Of a stretch of 64,000 nt of DNA, positions 31,718 to 40,858 are shown piece by piece. The DNA lies in assembly GCF_002295115.1 (NCBI RefSeq), contig NZ_NSFV01000007.1, forward strand, positions 124,001-188,000, in the 5' to 3' direction. The notes beneath the pieces were generated by a model. That model ran no database searches. It saw only the letters and a list, made by a program, of their open reading frames with translations, and was not told where the DNA came from. Position 1 is the first letter of the stretch. Each line of letters begins with the position of its first letter. Position numbers and translations under genes: made by a program. Source of the DNA: Mesorhizobium sp. WSM4311 (lineage in GTDB: Bacteria > Pseudomonadota > Alphaproteobacteria > Rhizobiales > Rhizobiaceae).

Positions 31718-32974
31718 TCAGTTGAACCACAGCGCGAACGTCAAAAACCCGCCGCTGCCGAATTCGCGCTGGATCTGGTCGAAATCCTCGCTGGTCAGGA
31801 TCCTGCCGCTTTCGAGATAAGGCGCGATTCCAGGGCCGGTGATCGACAGCACCAGGTCGAAGGGCTTCGGCTCGTCGAAGAAGCGCTTCATGTTGATGCC
31901 CTTGCCGGCGATGCGGAAATGCGGCAGCAGCGCGCGGCCCTCGAGCAGGTCCTCGGCCATGGTCAAGGTGGCGAGCCAGGCCTGAACCTGCTCCTCGCCG
32001 ACGTCGAGGCCGGTCAGCGGGTTCTCGCCCTTCTGCTGTGGCCCAGGCAGCCATTCGCGGTCATTGTCAGTCTCGGCGCGGATCGCCTTCCAGTCCTCGC
32101 GCGACAGCCGGATCATTTCGAGCAATTCCCGGCGGGCTGCCTTGCGGCGCTCCGGTTCGACCACCGGCCAGTTGATCATGTGCACCATCGAGATGAAATC
32201 GGCGATGCGCCATTCCGAGGCGAACATGCTCGAGCCCATCTCGCTGGGGGGCGGCACGAGAATATCCTGCAAGGGCAGCTTGGCGCGCGGGAACAGCATG
32301 TGGAAGGAGCCATCGAAAGTGGTTCTGAAATCATGCGCCAGCCAGAAATCGGCCTGCGCCGTCAGGAACTCGGCATAGCCCTGCAGCCAATAGCCGTCGG
32401 CGCGGTCGAAGCGGAAGGTCAGCGCCGGTGCGGTATCGCCCTGCGAAAGGCCACCGTGCGACAGCGCGGCCATGATGGCCGCCATGCTTTCGTCCGGCGC
32501 GATCGTGCCGTCCTCGTTGAGGTCGATGCCGACATGGGTGAGGTCGATGACCATGCCGATATCGGCATCGGCCGGCACCGAGCCCAGGGTCGCGGCGGAT
32601 TTTGCCAACCTGTCGCGGAAGGCCGCCAATATGGCGCGGAACTCTTCGTAGGTCAGCGGCTCGGGATTGGGATTGGAGGGCACCGGCAGCTGCATCAGCG
32701 GCAGCATGAAGGATTGCGGGCTTTCGAAGCCGTGGCGGTGCAGGCCGCTGGCGAGCAGTTCAAGTGCGGTGAAGAACTCACCGGCGCCGGCGGCATAGGC
32801 CGATGCCGGATCTTTCGGTGCGGCCGCCTCCAGCGTCGACAGGGCGCTGTCGCGCGCGGCCACGGTCTTAGCCTCGAAAAGCGCGGTTGCCCCTTCGGGC
32901 ACGGCGGCGTGCGCCGAAGACAGCGGCACAAGCAGAATGAATGCGGATGCCATCAGGCTTGCTATTCGTGTCAT
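31718..32974 (-). CDS. Secreted protein of unknown function with an EF-hand-like loop
   Basis: A 418-residue protein with a signal peptide (MTRIASLMASAFILLVPLSS, cleavage after AHA near residue 23). The mature part is helical. DLNEDGTIAPDE near residue 153 resembles a calcium-binding EF-hand loop. Other notable blocks are FRFDRADGYWLQGYAEFL and SEWRIADFISMVHMINWPVV. I recognise no named family; a periplasmic protein is likely. The ATG at 32974 follows GGGAGGGAAAG. It converges with the small membrane gene. Confidence 0.7.
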   Translation of the reverse strand: MTRIASLMASAFILLVPLSSAHAAVPEGATALFEAKTVAARDSALSTLEAAAPKDPASAYAAGAGEFFTALELLASGLHRHGFESPQSFMLPLMQLPVPSNPNPEPLTYEEFRAILAAFRDRLAKSAATLGSVPADADIGMVIDLTHVGIDLNEDGTIAPDESMAAIMAALSHGGLSQGDTAPALTFRFDRADGYWLQGYAEFLTAQADFWLAHDFRTTFDGSFHMLFPRAKLPLQDILVPPPSEMGSSMFASEWRIADFISMVHMINWPVVEPERRKAARRELLEMIRLSREDWKAIRAETDNDREWLPGPQQKGENPLTGLDVGEEQVQAWLATLTMAEDLLEGRALLPHFRIAGKGINMKRFFDEPKPFDLVLSITGPGIAPYLESGRILTSEDFDQIQREFGSGGFLTFALWFN

Positions 32975-33134
32975 CTTTCCCTCCCAAGCATTTGCCGCCG
33001 ACGACCATACACAGATTTGCGGCTATTTGCGGTGTCGCGCCCGTCAGTGCCGATGTGCTGTCCACATCGTTGATTGACGACGGCTTCAACCCGCCCACGG
33101 GACAGTCTAAACAAGGCAAACGATTGGGCATTGC

Positions 33135-34193
33135 GTGTCGAACTATCCGCTTTCCTACAAACTGTCCTGGCTGCCGCGTTTCCTTAAGCCGTCGCTTGGC
33201 GGCGACGGCAATGGGTTTGCGCCGATGGCGGGGATGTTGATGGAGCCGCCGCCAAGGCGGACGGTGCGGCTTGCCTTCATCGGCGACATCTCGGCCGTGG
33301 CCAACGGCAGCACGCCGGATTTCGATCCGGCGATCAAGGCGCTGCTTGGCTCCGCCGATCTGGTGATCGGCAATTGCGAAAGCCCTGTCGTGGACAGGCC
33401 GAGCGCGGTGCTGGGCACAAGGCTCGGCACGCACCATGCGATGAGCGAGCGGTTTCTGGCAGAGGCGCTCGCCGCGGCCGGTCTTGCGCGCGAAAAGCTG
33501 GTGCTGTCGCTGGCCAACAACCATGCGCTCGACCAGGGCGTCGCCGGTTTCGACGAGACGGTGGCGGCGCTGAAGCGGCTCGGTATCGGCAGCATAGGCC
33601 TTGCCGCCGATGGCCCGGTGCAGCCGATCAAAGTCGGGCTGCTGAATGTCGGCTTCGCGGCCTTCACGCTGTGGCGCAATGCAGATGAGAGCCTGTTTGC
33701 AGGGCGTGTGTCGATGGGCAGTGATCCGGCCGGCTGGCGGCGCGGGTTCGATCTTCTTTGCGCCGTGCCGCATTGGGACTGGGAGTTCCGGCACTTTCCG
33801 CGCGCCGGGACGCGTGCATTGGCCAGGCGCCTGGCCGGGCAGGGCGTCGGCCTGATCGCCGGCCATCACGCGCATGTGGTGCAACCGGTGGAGCTGATCG
33901 GCGAGACCGTCGTCGCCTATGGGCTCGGCGATTTCCTCGGCACCGCCCTGGCGCGACAGCCATGGCCGGGGCGCATTGGTGGGATTTTCGTTGTGGATGT
34001 CAGTGCGGATGTCGAGACGCGCGGTGCGATTGCGGCCTACCGGATGCATCCGTTCGTGCGGCTGCGGGGCAGCGGCCATGAGCGGCTCGTGCCGGTGGAA
34101 GGGTTGGAGGGCGCGATGAGGGAAAGGGTCGAGAGGCGGTTGGGCGCGATCTTTCCTTCTCCCCTTGTGGGAGAAGGTGGATCGGCGCGTTAG
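33135..34193 (+). CDS. CapA-family metallophosphoesterase-like protein
   Basis: A 352-residue protein of the CapA/PgsA poly-gamma-glutamate family. It shows LAFIGDIS (start of the metal site), NCESPV, LSLANNHALDQG (about 120-131), and AGHHAHVVQPVELIG with YGLGDFLGT. No signal peptide is visible, so it may be cytoplasmic, unlike PgsA. It starts at a GTG with no clear ribosome binding site. The last 13 codons (ending SPLVGEGGSAR) are encoded by a palindromic repeat, so the C-terminus has been replaced or extended by the element. Confidence 0.82.
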   Translation: MSNYPLSYKLSWLPRFLKPSLGGDGNGFAPMAGMLMEPPPRRTVRLAFIGDISAVANGSTPDFDPAIKALLGSADLVIGNCESPVVDRPSAVLGTRLGTHHAMSERFLAEALAAAGLAREKLVLSLANNHALDQGVAGFDETVAALKRLGIGSIGLAADGPVQPIKVGLLNVGFAAFTLWRNADESLFAGRVSMGSDPAGWRRGFDLLCAVPHWDWEFRHFPRAGTRALARRLAGQGVGLIAGHHAHVVQPVELIGETVVAYGLGDFLGTALARQPWPGRIGGIFVVDVSADVETRGAIAAYRMHPFVRLRGSGHERLVPVEGLEGAMRERVERRLGAIFPSPLVGEGGSAR

Positions 34194-34302
34194 CGCCGAG
34201 ACGGTTGAGGGGTGGGTGACGAAGCGCCGTCGGCGTCAAGCTGGAACACCCCTCATCCGACCGAGCTTCGCTCGGCCACCTTCTCCCACAAGGGGAGAAG
34301 GG
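34155..34302. repeat. 148-bp composite palindrome with perfect 26-bp arms
   Basis: The arms 34155-34180 and 34277-34302 are exact reverse complements. Each arm contains its own CTTCTCCC/GGGAGAAG hairpin. Between them are GGCGCGTTAGCGCC, GTTGAGGGGTG matched by ACCCCTCATCC, and CCGAGCTTCGCTCGG. It is a multi-armed element of the mobile intergenic type found in Rhizobiales. It begins inside the CapA-like gene and supplies its stop codon at 34191-34193. Confidence 0.85.
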
Positions 34303-34379
34303 ATCACCGCTTCATCCGTCTGGCGCCGCTCCTGCAAAACCAGCTATCATGATCGTAGTCAGGCTTGCGGGGGGTGGTG

Positions 34380-35348
34380 GTGGAAGCAGCGGATTTCATG
34401 CCTGATGAGACTGTCATCGCCGGCATCCGGAAGAACATCGAGGCCTATGAGGCGGCGCGGGCCTCGGCGGTGCGGCAGGTGCGCTGGCGGGTGCCGCTGT
34501 TCGTCGGGCTGGTGCTGGTGGCCGTGGCGGCGATCGCCTGGCTGTTCAACAAGGTCGCCGACCCCAACGAGCAATGGTTCTCGACGCCGCATGTGTTCCT
34601 CTATTGCATCGGCTTTGCCGCTTCGATCCTGCTGTATTTCCAGGCCATGAAGCCGGCGACGCGGCTGCAGCAATCGTTCCGCGACACGCTGCTGCCGATC
34701 ATCTTCGGCTTCATCCGCGACATCAGTTATCAGCATGGCGGCAGGCCGAACTCGTTCGACCGGCTGCCGCGCGAGGCGGTCGGGCCCTTCAACCGGCAAG
34801 CCTTCGACGATGTCGTGTCCGGCCGCTACGAAGGGTTTCCGTTCGAGCTCTACGAGGCCGAATTGCGCGAAGGTACCGGCAAGGGCTCATCGATGGCGTT
34901 CAAGGGCGTCATCGTCGCTTTCGAGGCCGTCGAGCCGTTCCCGGGGATCCTGGTGGCGACGCGGCGGACCAATGCGGTCGTCGGCTTTTTCCGCGGCCTG
35001 TTCGGCTCCAAGCTGCAGGAGCTGTCATCGGGCGAACCATTGCTCGACGCGGCCTACGAATTCCGCACCGACAATGTCGAGGCGGCGCGGCCGCTGGTGA
35101 CCGGCCGGCTGGCGCAGGCGCTGAAATGGCTCGGCGAAACCTGGCCGGACGATCCGGCCCGCGTCGCCCTCAACGGCGGCGATGGGTTCCTGCTGTTGCC
35201 GCAGGCAAAGAATTTCTTCGAGCTGCCGGAGATTTCGGCGCCGCTCGACTACACCAGGCATGTCGCGCCGATGATCTCCGACATGGGCGCCATGCTGGCG
35301 ACGGCCGCATTGGTGCGCAAGATCGGCGCGAAGGACGAGATGGGTTGA
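34380..35348 (+). CDS. DUF3137 family membrane protein
   Basis: About 322 residues, with two adjacent membrane segments near the N-terminus (about 37-57 and 70-88) and a soluble remainder. The block FRDTLLPIIFGFIRDISYQHG, and FDDVVSGRYEGFPFELYEAE then MAFKGVIVAFEAVEPFPG, matches DUF3137 proteins as I recall them. Function unknown. I choose the GTG at 34380, preceded by GGGGGG; an ATG 18 bases later is also possible. It follows the repeat-altered CapA gene. Confidence 0.75.
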   Translation: MEAADFMPDETVIAGIRKNIEAYEAARASAVRQVRWRVPLFVGLVLVAVAAIAWLFNKVADPNEQWFSTPHVFLYCIGFAASILLYFQAMKPATRLQQSFRDTLLPIIFGFIRDISYQHGGRPNSFDRLPREAVGPFNRQAFDDVVSGRYEGFPFELYEAELREGTGKGSSMAFKGVIVAFEAVEPFPGILVATRRTNAVVGFFRGLFGSKLQELSSGEPLLDAAYEFRTDNVEAARPLVTGRLAQALKWLGETWPDDPARVALNGGDGFLLLPQAKNFFELPEISAPLDYTRHVAPMISDMGAMLATAALVRKIGAKDEMG

Positions 35349-35354
35349 TCGCCG

Positions 35355-35846
35355 TCAGCAGTCGAAGCCATATTGTTCGCGCATGGCGTCTGCTTCTTCT
35401 TTGGACATTTTCTTGAACATCACGCAGACGGTGAAGCTGCCAACTTGACGTCCACCGCTTCTGTATCCCCAGTCGGAAATGTCGTCCCTGGTGAATTCTA
35501 TGGCCTGGCCGAGGACGACATTGTGCACCCCCTCCGGCTGGTTTGCCAGGATGCCGACAAATCCGGCCCCGATGCGGCTGAACGGGATGACCCAGAAATG
35601 TTCGGTGACGTGTCCATCCCGCACCTTAACCTTCAGTTTGAACGTGTCTGTCCCAGGGGGAGGAGCCTCGGACAAGGCCAGGAATTCATCCAGTCTGCTG
35701 CGCGCCTTCGCGGTAGCCAGAGCCATATTGGGATCGTCGGGAGTAACGATGACGGTTTTGTCGCCCGGATCCAGGCCTTGTGCGCCGGCCAATCCCGGCG
35801 CAAACGCCAGCATCAGGGATATCATGGTCCGGACTGCAAGTTTCAT
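35355..35846 (-). CDS. Exported DUF2314 domain protein
   Basis: A 163-residue protein with a signal peptide (MKLAVRTMISLMLAFAPGLA, cut after GAQ near residue 22). The mature domain has ALATAKARSRLDEFLAL and TEHFWVIPFSRIGAGFVGIL, then IEFTRDDISDWGYR, the DUF2314 pattern. It is probably periplasmic. The start at 35846 gives a proper signal peptide and has GGGGGA upstream; the longer frame to 35918 does not. It is convergent with the DUF3137 gene, 6 bases apart. Confidence 0.8.
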   Translation of the reverse strand: MKLAVRTMISLMLAFAPGLAGAQGLDPGDKTVIVTPDDPNMALATAKARSRLDEFLALSEAPPPGTDTFKLKVKVRDGHVTEHFWVIPFSRIGAGFVGILANQPEGVHNVVLGQAIEFTRDDISDWGYRSGGRQVGSFTVCVMFKKMSKEEADAMREQYGFDC

Positions 35847-36286
35847 CGTGTCCCCCGTCGCGACGGTTGAAATCATCGCGCATTCATTTCGGATTTGCAA
35901 CCACAGCGCGAGTTTCATCCGCCTTTTTGAGATCGCGGTTGAGCTGATCCATGCAACAAAACTTGTATCAACCGAAGATCAGCAGGCTGTTTCGTGATGC
36001 AATCCGGGGCGGATTATGGCGGCTGCGTGATGGCCGCGAGGCGCCCGCTGCAATGGCCTAAACGATTCTTTTCGTGGACGAACGGCGCGCGTCGAAGCAA
36101 ACGATAAGGCAGGAAACTGCGTCAGCCGCAAGCAATGTGTCAGAATTAAGCCTATGATTTCCTTTGCGAAAAGTCACTCAACGTGATTTGCGGCCAGCAG
36201 GCTTTCAGGCCCAGTGTCGGCTCGTTCGGTGCTGTCGTTGCGCAAGGCGGCAGCCCGGAAAAGTGAAACAGCACGGAGTGCTATCG
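35847..36286. other. Intergenic region between DUF2314 and DUF1344 genes
   Basis: I see no gene in these 440 bases. They hold the divergent promoters of the two small exported-protein genes. The stretch 35870-36000 is closer to average base content than the coding DNA, and no strong hairpin is visible. Confidence 0.4.
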
Positions 36287-36529
36287 ATGAAGAAGACCCT
36301 CGCAACCACCGCCGCTCTGCTCGCCTTCCTCGGTACGGCCTATGCCGCGTCCGTTCAGGGCACCATCCAGGCGGTCGATCCGACGACCAAGTCGATTACA
36401 CTCGACGACGGCAAGATCTATCAGCTGTCGCCGGAAGCGAAGATCGGCAAACTCAAGGTCGGCGCCAAGGTGGCGGTAACCGTCGATGACAAGACCGGCA
36501 TGGTGACGTCGGTCAAGAAGGCTTCGTAG
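36287..36529 (+). CDS. DUF1344 family small exported protein
   Basis: An 80-residue protein. The signal peptide MKKTLATTAALLAFLGTAYA is followed by a small beta-domain: VQGTIQAVDPTTKSITLDDG, YQLSPEAKIGKLKVGAKVAV and TGMVTSVKKAS. This is DUF1344, a short OB-like exported protein of rhizobia with no known function. CGGAG lies upstream of the ATG. It is monocistronic as far as can be seen. Confidence 0.85.
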   Translation: MKKTLATTAALLAFLGTAYAASVQGTIQAVDPTTKSITLDDGKIYQLSPEAKIGKLKVGAKVAVTVDDKTGMVTSVKKAS

Positions 36530-36733
36530 CCGCGAGCGTCATGCGTCGGCAGACCTGCTGACCGTACTTTTCAGACCCTGCTCCAATGTTGGCCGGTTCC
36601 TTCGGGGATCGGCCATTTTCATGCTCCTGTTCACTCATGCCAGGCCACTGAGGTGGCGGAACGCTGCCCCGGTAGCGGCCCCTATGGTTTTCGCCGAAGA
36701 GCCGCGCTATCCCTTGGCCAACGGGGGATCTGC

Positions 36734-38356
36734 ATGGCTGACGAACAGAAGGGGTTTCGCCTATCGCGCCGGCTGGTGCTCGGTGCGGCTGTCGTCGGCG
36801 GCGCGGTGCTGTGGGGCGGAACCACAATGGCGCGGCTGGCGCGCGGGCCTTCAGGGCCGAAGAATGCCGGACGCATCGCCGACATCGATGGCATTGCCCT
36901 GCCGCTGAAACCGATTGCCAGTCCGCCAGCCTTTGAGCCTTCGCTACCCTGGTCGGCCAAGGGCGGCGACATGAACGATGCCAGCGGCCTGTCGCGGACG
37001 CCGGTCTATGGCGTGGTCGAGGTCAGCGAGGAGGACCATATCGCCAGGGCGTTGGCCTTCGCCCGCGCCAACGGGTTGAAAGTGTCGCTGGCCGCCATCC
37101 GCCATTCGATGGGCGGCCATGCCTTCGACGACAATGCGCTGGTGCTCGACCTCAAGAAATTCAACAAGGTCAGCGTCGACGCGGCGGCCAGGACCATGAC
37201 GCTGAAGCCGGGCGCGCGCTGGCACGACATCCAGAACATGCTGCATCCGCGCTTCGCGGTGAAGGCGATGCAGTCGACCGACATTTTTTCGGTCGGCGGC
37301 TCGCTGTCGGTCAACGCGCATGGCATGGACCATCAGGCCGGTTCGGTTGCCGGCTCGATCCGCTCGATGCGGGTGATGCTGGCCGATGGGTCGGTGACCA
37401 CCTGCTCTGCCACGCAGAACAGCGACCTGTTCCGCCATGTCGTCGGCGGCTACGGCCTGTTCGGCGTGGTGGTGGAGGCAACGCTCGATATCGTCGACAA
37501 CGCCGTCTACCGCACCTCGCGCGAAATCATCAAATCGGACGATTTCCCAAAGTTCTTCGCCGAGGTGCTGGAGCCGAACAAGGATATCGGCCTGTTCTAC
37601 GGCCATCTGTCGACGGCGCCGGGCAATTTCCTCGAGGACATGATCGTCTATCGCTACGACAAGGTGGCCGAAGAGCCGCCGGCCGACCAGCCCGATATCG
37701 GCGAGCCGGGCTCGGTCGGACTGAAGCGGGTGATCATCAACCTGGCGAAATGGGGCAGCCTGTTCCAGGAGCTGAAGTGGTTCACCGAGAAGACGCTGGA
37801 GCCGAAATTCGAGAGCTGCACGGTGGCGCGCACGGCAGCCATGGCGCAAGGCGAGGCGTGCCTCGTCACCCGCAACAACCCGATGCATGATTCGGTGCCG
37901 TATCTGTTCAACGATCTGACCGACGAAACCGACATACTGCACGAATATTTTATTCCACGGGCTGCGTATAATCCGTTCATCACCGAAGCGCGCGAGATCC
38001 TGCGCCATCAGTCCCTGCCGGTGCTCAACGCCTCGGTGCGCATCGTCCACAAGGAGGATGTGGCGCTGACCTACGCGCCGGAGCCGGCCTATTCGCTGGT
38101 GCTCTACATCAACCAGCCGACCGATGCCGACGGCAATGCGAGGATGCGGGCGCTGACGCGGGCGCTGATCGACGTGACGATCAAGCATGGCGGGCGCTTC
38201 TTCCTGCCCTACCAGCTGCATTACACGGCCAAGGAATTGCAGGCCTGCTATCCCGAGCTGCCGGCCTTCCTGGCGGCGAAACGGCACTATGACCCTACGG
38301 AACTGTTTTCCTCGACCTTCTACCGTGGCATCAAGGCGCTGAGCGGGGTTGCATAA
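36734..38356 (+). CDS. FAD-binding oxidoreductase with Tat-like N-terminus
   Basis: A 540-residue protein of the PCMH-type FAD family. The N-terminus SRRLVLGAAVVGGAVLWGGT has paired arginines and a hydrophobic core, either a Tat leader or an anchor. The FAD domain shows IRHSMGGHAFDDNALVLDL near residues 116-134 and SVGGSLSVNAHGMDHQAG near 200-217. The C-terminal half ends YHYTA-like and ELFSSTFYRGIKAL. Relatives oxidise lactones or sugars at a covalent flavin; the expected His is present in the HSMGGH segment. It precedes a secreted partner by 15 bases. Confidence 0.82.
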   Translation: MADEQKGFRLSRRLVLGAAVVGGAVLWGGTTMARLARGPSGPKNAGRIADIDGIALPLKPIASPPAFEPSLPWSAKGGDMNDASGLSRTPVYGVVEVSEEDHIARALAFARANGLKVSLAAIRHSMGGHAFDDNALVLDLKKFNKVSVDAAARTMTLKPGARWHDIQNMLHPRFAVKAMQSTDIFSVGGSLSVNAHGMDHQAGSVAGSIRSMRVMLADGSVTTCSATQNSDLFRHVVGGYGLFGVVVEATLDIVDNAVYRTSREIIKSDDFPKFFAEVLEPNKDIGLFYGHLSTAPGNFLEDMIVYRYDKVAEEPPADQPDIGEPGSVGLKRVIINLAKWGSLFQELKWFTEKTLEPKFESCTVARTAAMAQGEACLVTRNNPMHDSVPYLFNDLTDETDILHEYFIPRAAYNPFITEAREILRHQSLPVLNASVRIVHKEDVALTYAPEPAYSLVLYINQPTDADGNARMRALTRALIDVTIKHGGRFFLPYQLHYTAKELQACYPELPAFLAAKRHYDPTELFSSTFYRGIKALSGVA

Positions 38357-38371
38357 GCAGGAGAATAGTCG

Positions 38372-38995
38372 ATGCGCATGGTATCAGCGGCAGCCCTCAC
38401 TCTCATCGCGCTGTGCGCTGGACCGGCCGGAGCCGAGGACCTCAAGGCGTTCAAGCTGACCATCGACGGCGTGGCGGTCGATATCGACCCCGGCGAGAGC
38501 AGGACCATCACGCTGCCCGGCGGTAAGCAGAGCAAGGTGACGCTCGAGCGCAACGACTTCGCCACCTTTTCGGGCGACAGTTTCTCCTTCGTCCATCCGA
38601 GCGGCATTTCGGTGACCAAGACCGATCTCGGCGAGAACATCACGCAATATCTGATGGCTTCGGCGCTTGGCACGATCGTCGTCGTGCAGGAATATGGCAA
38701 GATGAACCCGGTGTCGCTCAACCAACTGATGCTGCAGGAGATGACCAGGGAATCGGTGCAGGCCGGCGCGGCGCTGACGCAGCAGCCGACAACGCGCAAG
38801 CTCGCCGACGGCAAGGAGTTGACCGGCATCCGCGCCGAGGTGAAGACGCGCACCGACACCGCGTATTTCGAGATCGTCGGCTACGGCCTCGCCGATCAGG
38901 GGCTGTTGTTCGTCACGCGCGTCGGCAGCGAGGACCTGGCCACCGAACAGCCGCTGATCGATAAATTCTGGGAGAGCCTGAAGGTCAAGATGTAA
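38372..38995 (+). CDS. Secreted protein of unknown function, partner of the FAD oxidoreductase
   Basis: A 207-residue protein with a signal peptide (MRMVSAAALTLIALCAGPAG, cut after GAE near residue 21). The mature part is beta-rich: LTIDGVAVDIDPGESRTITL, then VTLERNDFATFSGDSFSFVH. It is acidic and has no Cys outside the leader. I recognise no family. It follows the FAD enzyme by 15 bases, so the two probably form one operon and work in the periplasm. Confidence 0.7.
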   Translation: MRMVSAAALTLIALCAGPAGAEDLKAFKLTIDGVAVDIDPGESRTITLPGGKQSKVTLERNDFATFSGDSFSFVHPSGISVTKTDLGENITQYLMASALGTIVVVQEYGKMNPVSLNQLMLQEMTRESVQAGAALTQQPTTRKLADGKELTGIRAEVKTRTDTAYFEIVGYGLADQGLLFVTRVGSEDLATEQPLIDKFWESLKVKM

Positions 38996-39006
38996 ATCTC
39001 TCCCTT

Positions 39007-39055
39007 ATGCATGTCGTTGTCGCAAAACCGCTGCGCACTTTTGGGCGACATGCAT
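39007..39055. repeat. GCATGTCG-type palindrome between convergent genes
   Basis: ATGCATGTCG and CGACATGCAT arms with inner CGCAAAACCG and CTTTTGGG. It starts 11 bases after one stop codon and ends 3 bases before the stop of the convergent gene, so it may serve as a bidirectional terminator. It is the module-2 palindrome without module 1. Confidence 0.75.
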
Positions 39056-39058
39056 TGA

Positions 39059-39580
39059 CTACAGCCCCGTCGGCACCAGGCCGGCCAGCCAGTTCACGGA
39101 GCGTTTTGCGGCATCAGCCGTCGCGGAAGCCGCACGGCCAAGATCGGTCTTGACCACGGCATAGCCGTTCTTCGTGCGATAGAGCACGCCGGTTCCGCCA
39201 TCGACCATCTGTTCGTAGGCGACGGGCCGGGCAGCGTCCGCGTCGACGGTCGTCGTCGGCGAGCCGACGGGCACGCTCGGCCGATGGCTCAGTTCCGGCG
39301 GCAGCGGGCTTTCCGTCCGCACGACCCTGCTGGCGGGCTTGAGTTCGGGGCGCGATGCGGTGGCGGCCAGTTGCGAGGAGGATGATGAACCCTTGGTGCG
39401 GCAGATGCCGGACACCAGCGGATAGTCGAAATTGCGCTGGTGCAGGATCTGGCTCTTCATCGCGGCCTCGCACTCGGCGATGGTCGACCACTTGGCCGGC
39501 GTCTCGCCGATATATTCGCACAATTTGGCGTCACAGTCGCAGCCGACAATGGTCATGGCGACAAGGGCGGTCTTGATCAC
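39059..39580 (-). CDS. Protein of unknown function, possibly exported
   Basis: A 173-residue protein from a GTG start with AAGGGA upstream. The N-terminus VIKTALVAMTIVGCDCDAKL is only weakly hydrophobic and holds a Cys pair; a Cys-rich motif continues with CEYIGETPAKWSTIAECEAA and SGICRTKG. A Ser/Pro-rich linker (67-115) leads to YEQMVDGGTGVLYRTKNGYA and a C-terminal helix. It may be a lipoprotein or periplasmic protein with disulfides. No family recognised. Confidence 0.6.
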   Translation of the reverse strand: MIKTALVAMTIVGCDCDAKLCEYIGETPAKWSTIAECEAAMKSQILHQRNFDYPLVSGICRTKGSSSSSQLAATASRPELKPASRVVRTESPLPPELSHRPSVPVGSPTTTVDADAARPVAYEQMVDGGTGVLYRTKNGYAVVKTDLGRAASATADAAKRSVNWLAGLVPTGL

Positions 39581-39598
39581 GGTCTTGTCCCTTCGAGA

Positions 39599-39629
39599 GG
39601 TGCATGTCGCCCGTCAGGCAACATGCACC
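39599..39629. repeat. Short GTGCATGT palindrome
   Basis: GGTGCATGT (39599-39607) and ACATGCACC (39621-39629) are perfect 9-base arms around 13 bases. It may be a deletion derivative of the GCATGTCG family. It lies 19 bases upstream of the 39059-39580 gene, in its leader or promoter. Confidence 0.6.
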
Positions 39630-39721
39630 GTTCCATCGCGCGCGAACAAGGCGGGATTTGGCCCCGATTGTGAAATGAGCATGGCGGCAGTCTGATCCTT
39701 GCCGGGCGTGGCCGAAAGGCC

Positions 39722-40852
39722 TCAATAATCGTAGACGTGTTCAAGCTTGGCGCCTGCTTTCATCAGCGACGGCAGCACCAGATGCAGCTTGCGCACGGCC
39801 ACGACCATGCCGGTGCGGCGCGTCGAAGGATCCGCCGGCAGCGGATAGCTGAACAGGATGCGCATGCCTTCGGGAACAGCGATCGAGTCGGTCGACAGCA
39901 TGGTGACCATGATCTCGTCATTGCCGCCGATCTCGACGAAGGAGACGCCCTTGTCGATCAGCCGCGGGATCATGTCGGTGAAGACCTGATAGCGCCTGGT
40001 GACGAAGACGGTGCCGTCGGCACCGTAGTCGCGCTCCAGCAATGTGTCCGGCTCGTTGCGGGTGGCTTCGCCGACCGGGCCCTTGGCCCAGACATGGACA
40101 TCGAGGAAGGCCGGGTCGGAGGTCGCGGCAAGTGCCTTTTTGATCAGGTCGGCATAGCCCTGCTTGATGGTGTCGGCGAGGCCGAAGGCAAGCTTGCGTT
40201 CGCTGGTGCGGACGGAGCTGTCGCCTGGCGCCGGCTGCACGGCAAACAGGCCGGCGCGCTTTTCGGCATAGGCGAACTGGTACCACGGCACCTGGTCGAG
40301 GAAGGCGGCGTAGTCCGCCGCCACCTTGGCCTGGTAGATGTCGGCGGCGGTGCGCTTGGCCGATGTCGCCTCGGTGACGCGGCCGACCGTGTTCTCATAG
40401 GCCCATTGCAATATATGCTCAATTGAGTGGCTGGTGCCGATGATGACCAGCATCTGGTGGTTGGCATAGTTGAACTTGTAGGGGGAACTGGCGCGGATCA
40501 CCGTCACATAATCCTGCCAGAAGCGGCCGACATAGGACCAGTAGGGAAAGCCGCTCGGCTGGTCCTTGGCGACGAAGCCGGCATATTCGCGCGCGGCGTA
40601 GACGATCGCCCATTCGGGGTAGGTGAGGAAGGTCGATTCCTCCGGCCGTTGGTAGCCGGGAATTTCGGCGCGGACCTTGTCGGCCAGCGCCTTGGGCGGC
40701 GCGCCATCGGTAATGCCTGGCAACGGCGTCTTGTCGGGCGCCGGCGTCGTCAGGAAACCGTAGCTCAGCCCGACGACCGGGATGAGGATGATGATGACGA
40801 TCAGCCAGATGATCGTCTTGATGATGCGCTTCAGCCATCGGAACAGCAACAT
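39722..40852 (-). CDS. Membrane-anchored protein of unknown function
   Basis: A 376-residue protein with one N-terminal membrane segment (about 11-33, IIKTIIWLIVIIILIPVVGL) and a large, probably periplasmic domain rich in Tyr and Trp: TFLTYPEWAIVYAAREYAGF, FPYWSYVGRFWQDYVTVI and IEHILQWAYENTVGRVTEAT. Later blocks include LLERDYGADGTVFVTRRYQV. I recognise no family. It lies 6 bases downstream of a small membrane protein gene, so the two almost certainly form an operon. Confidence 0.65.
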   Translation of the reverse strand: MLLFRWLKRIIKTIIWLIVIIILIPVVGLSYGFLTTPAPDKTPLPGITDGAPPKALADKVRAEIPGYQRPEESTFLTYPEWAIVYAAREYAGFVAKDQPSGFPYWSYVGRFWQDYVTVIRASSPYKFNYANHQMLVIIGTSHSIEHILQWAYENTVGRVTEATSAKRTAADIYQAKVAADYAAFLDQVPWYQFAYAEKRAGLFAVQPAPGDSSVRTSERKLAFGLADTIKQGYADLIKKALAATSDPAFLDVHVWAKGPVGEATRNEPDTLLERDYGADGTVFVTRRYQVFTDMIPRLIDKGVSFVEIGGNDEIMVTMLSTDSIAVPEGMRILFSYPLPADPSTRRTGMVVAVRKLHLVLPSLMKAGAKLEHVYDY

Positions 40853-40858
40853 GGCCGG

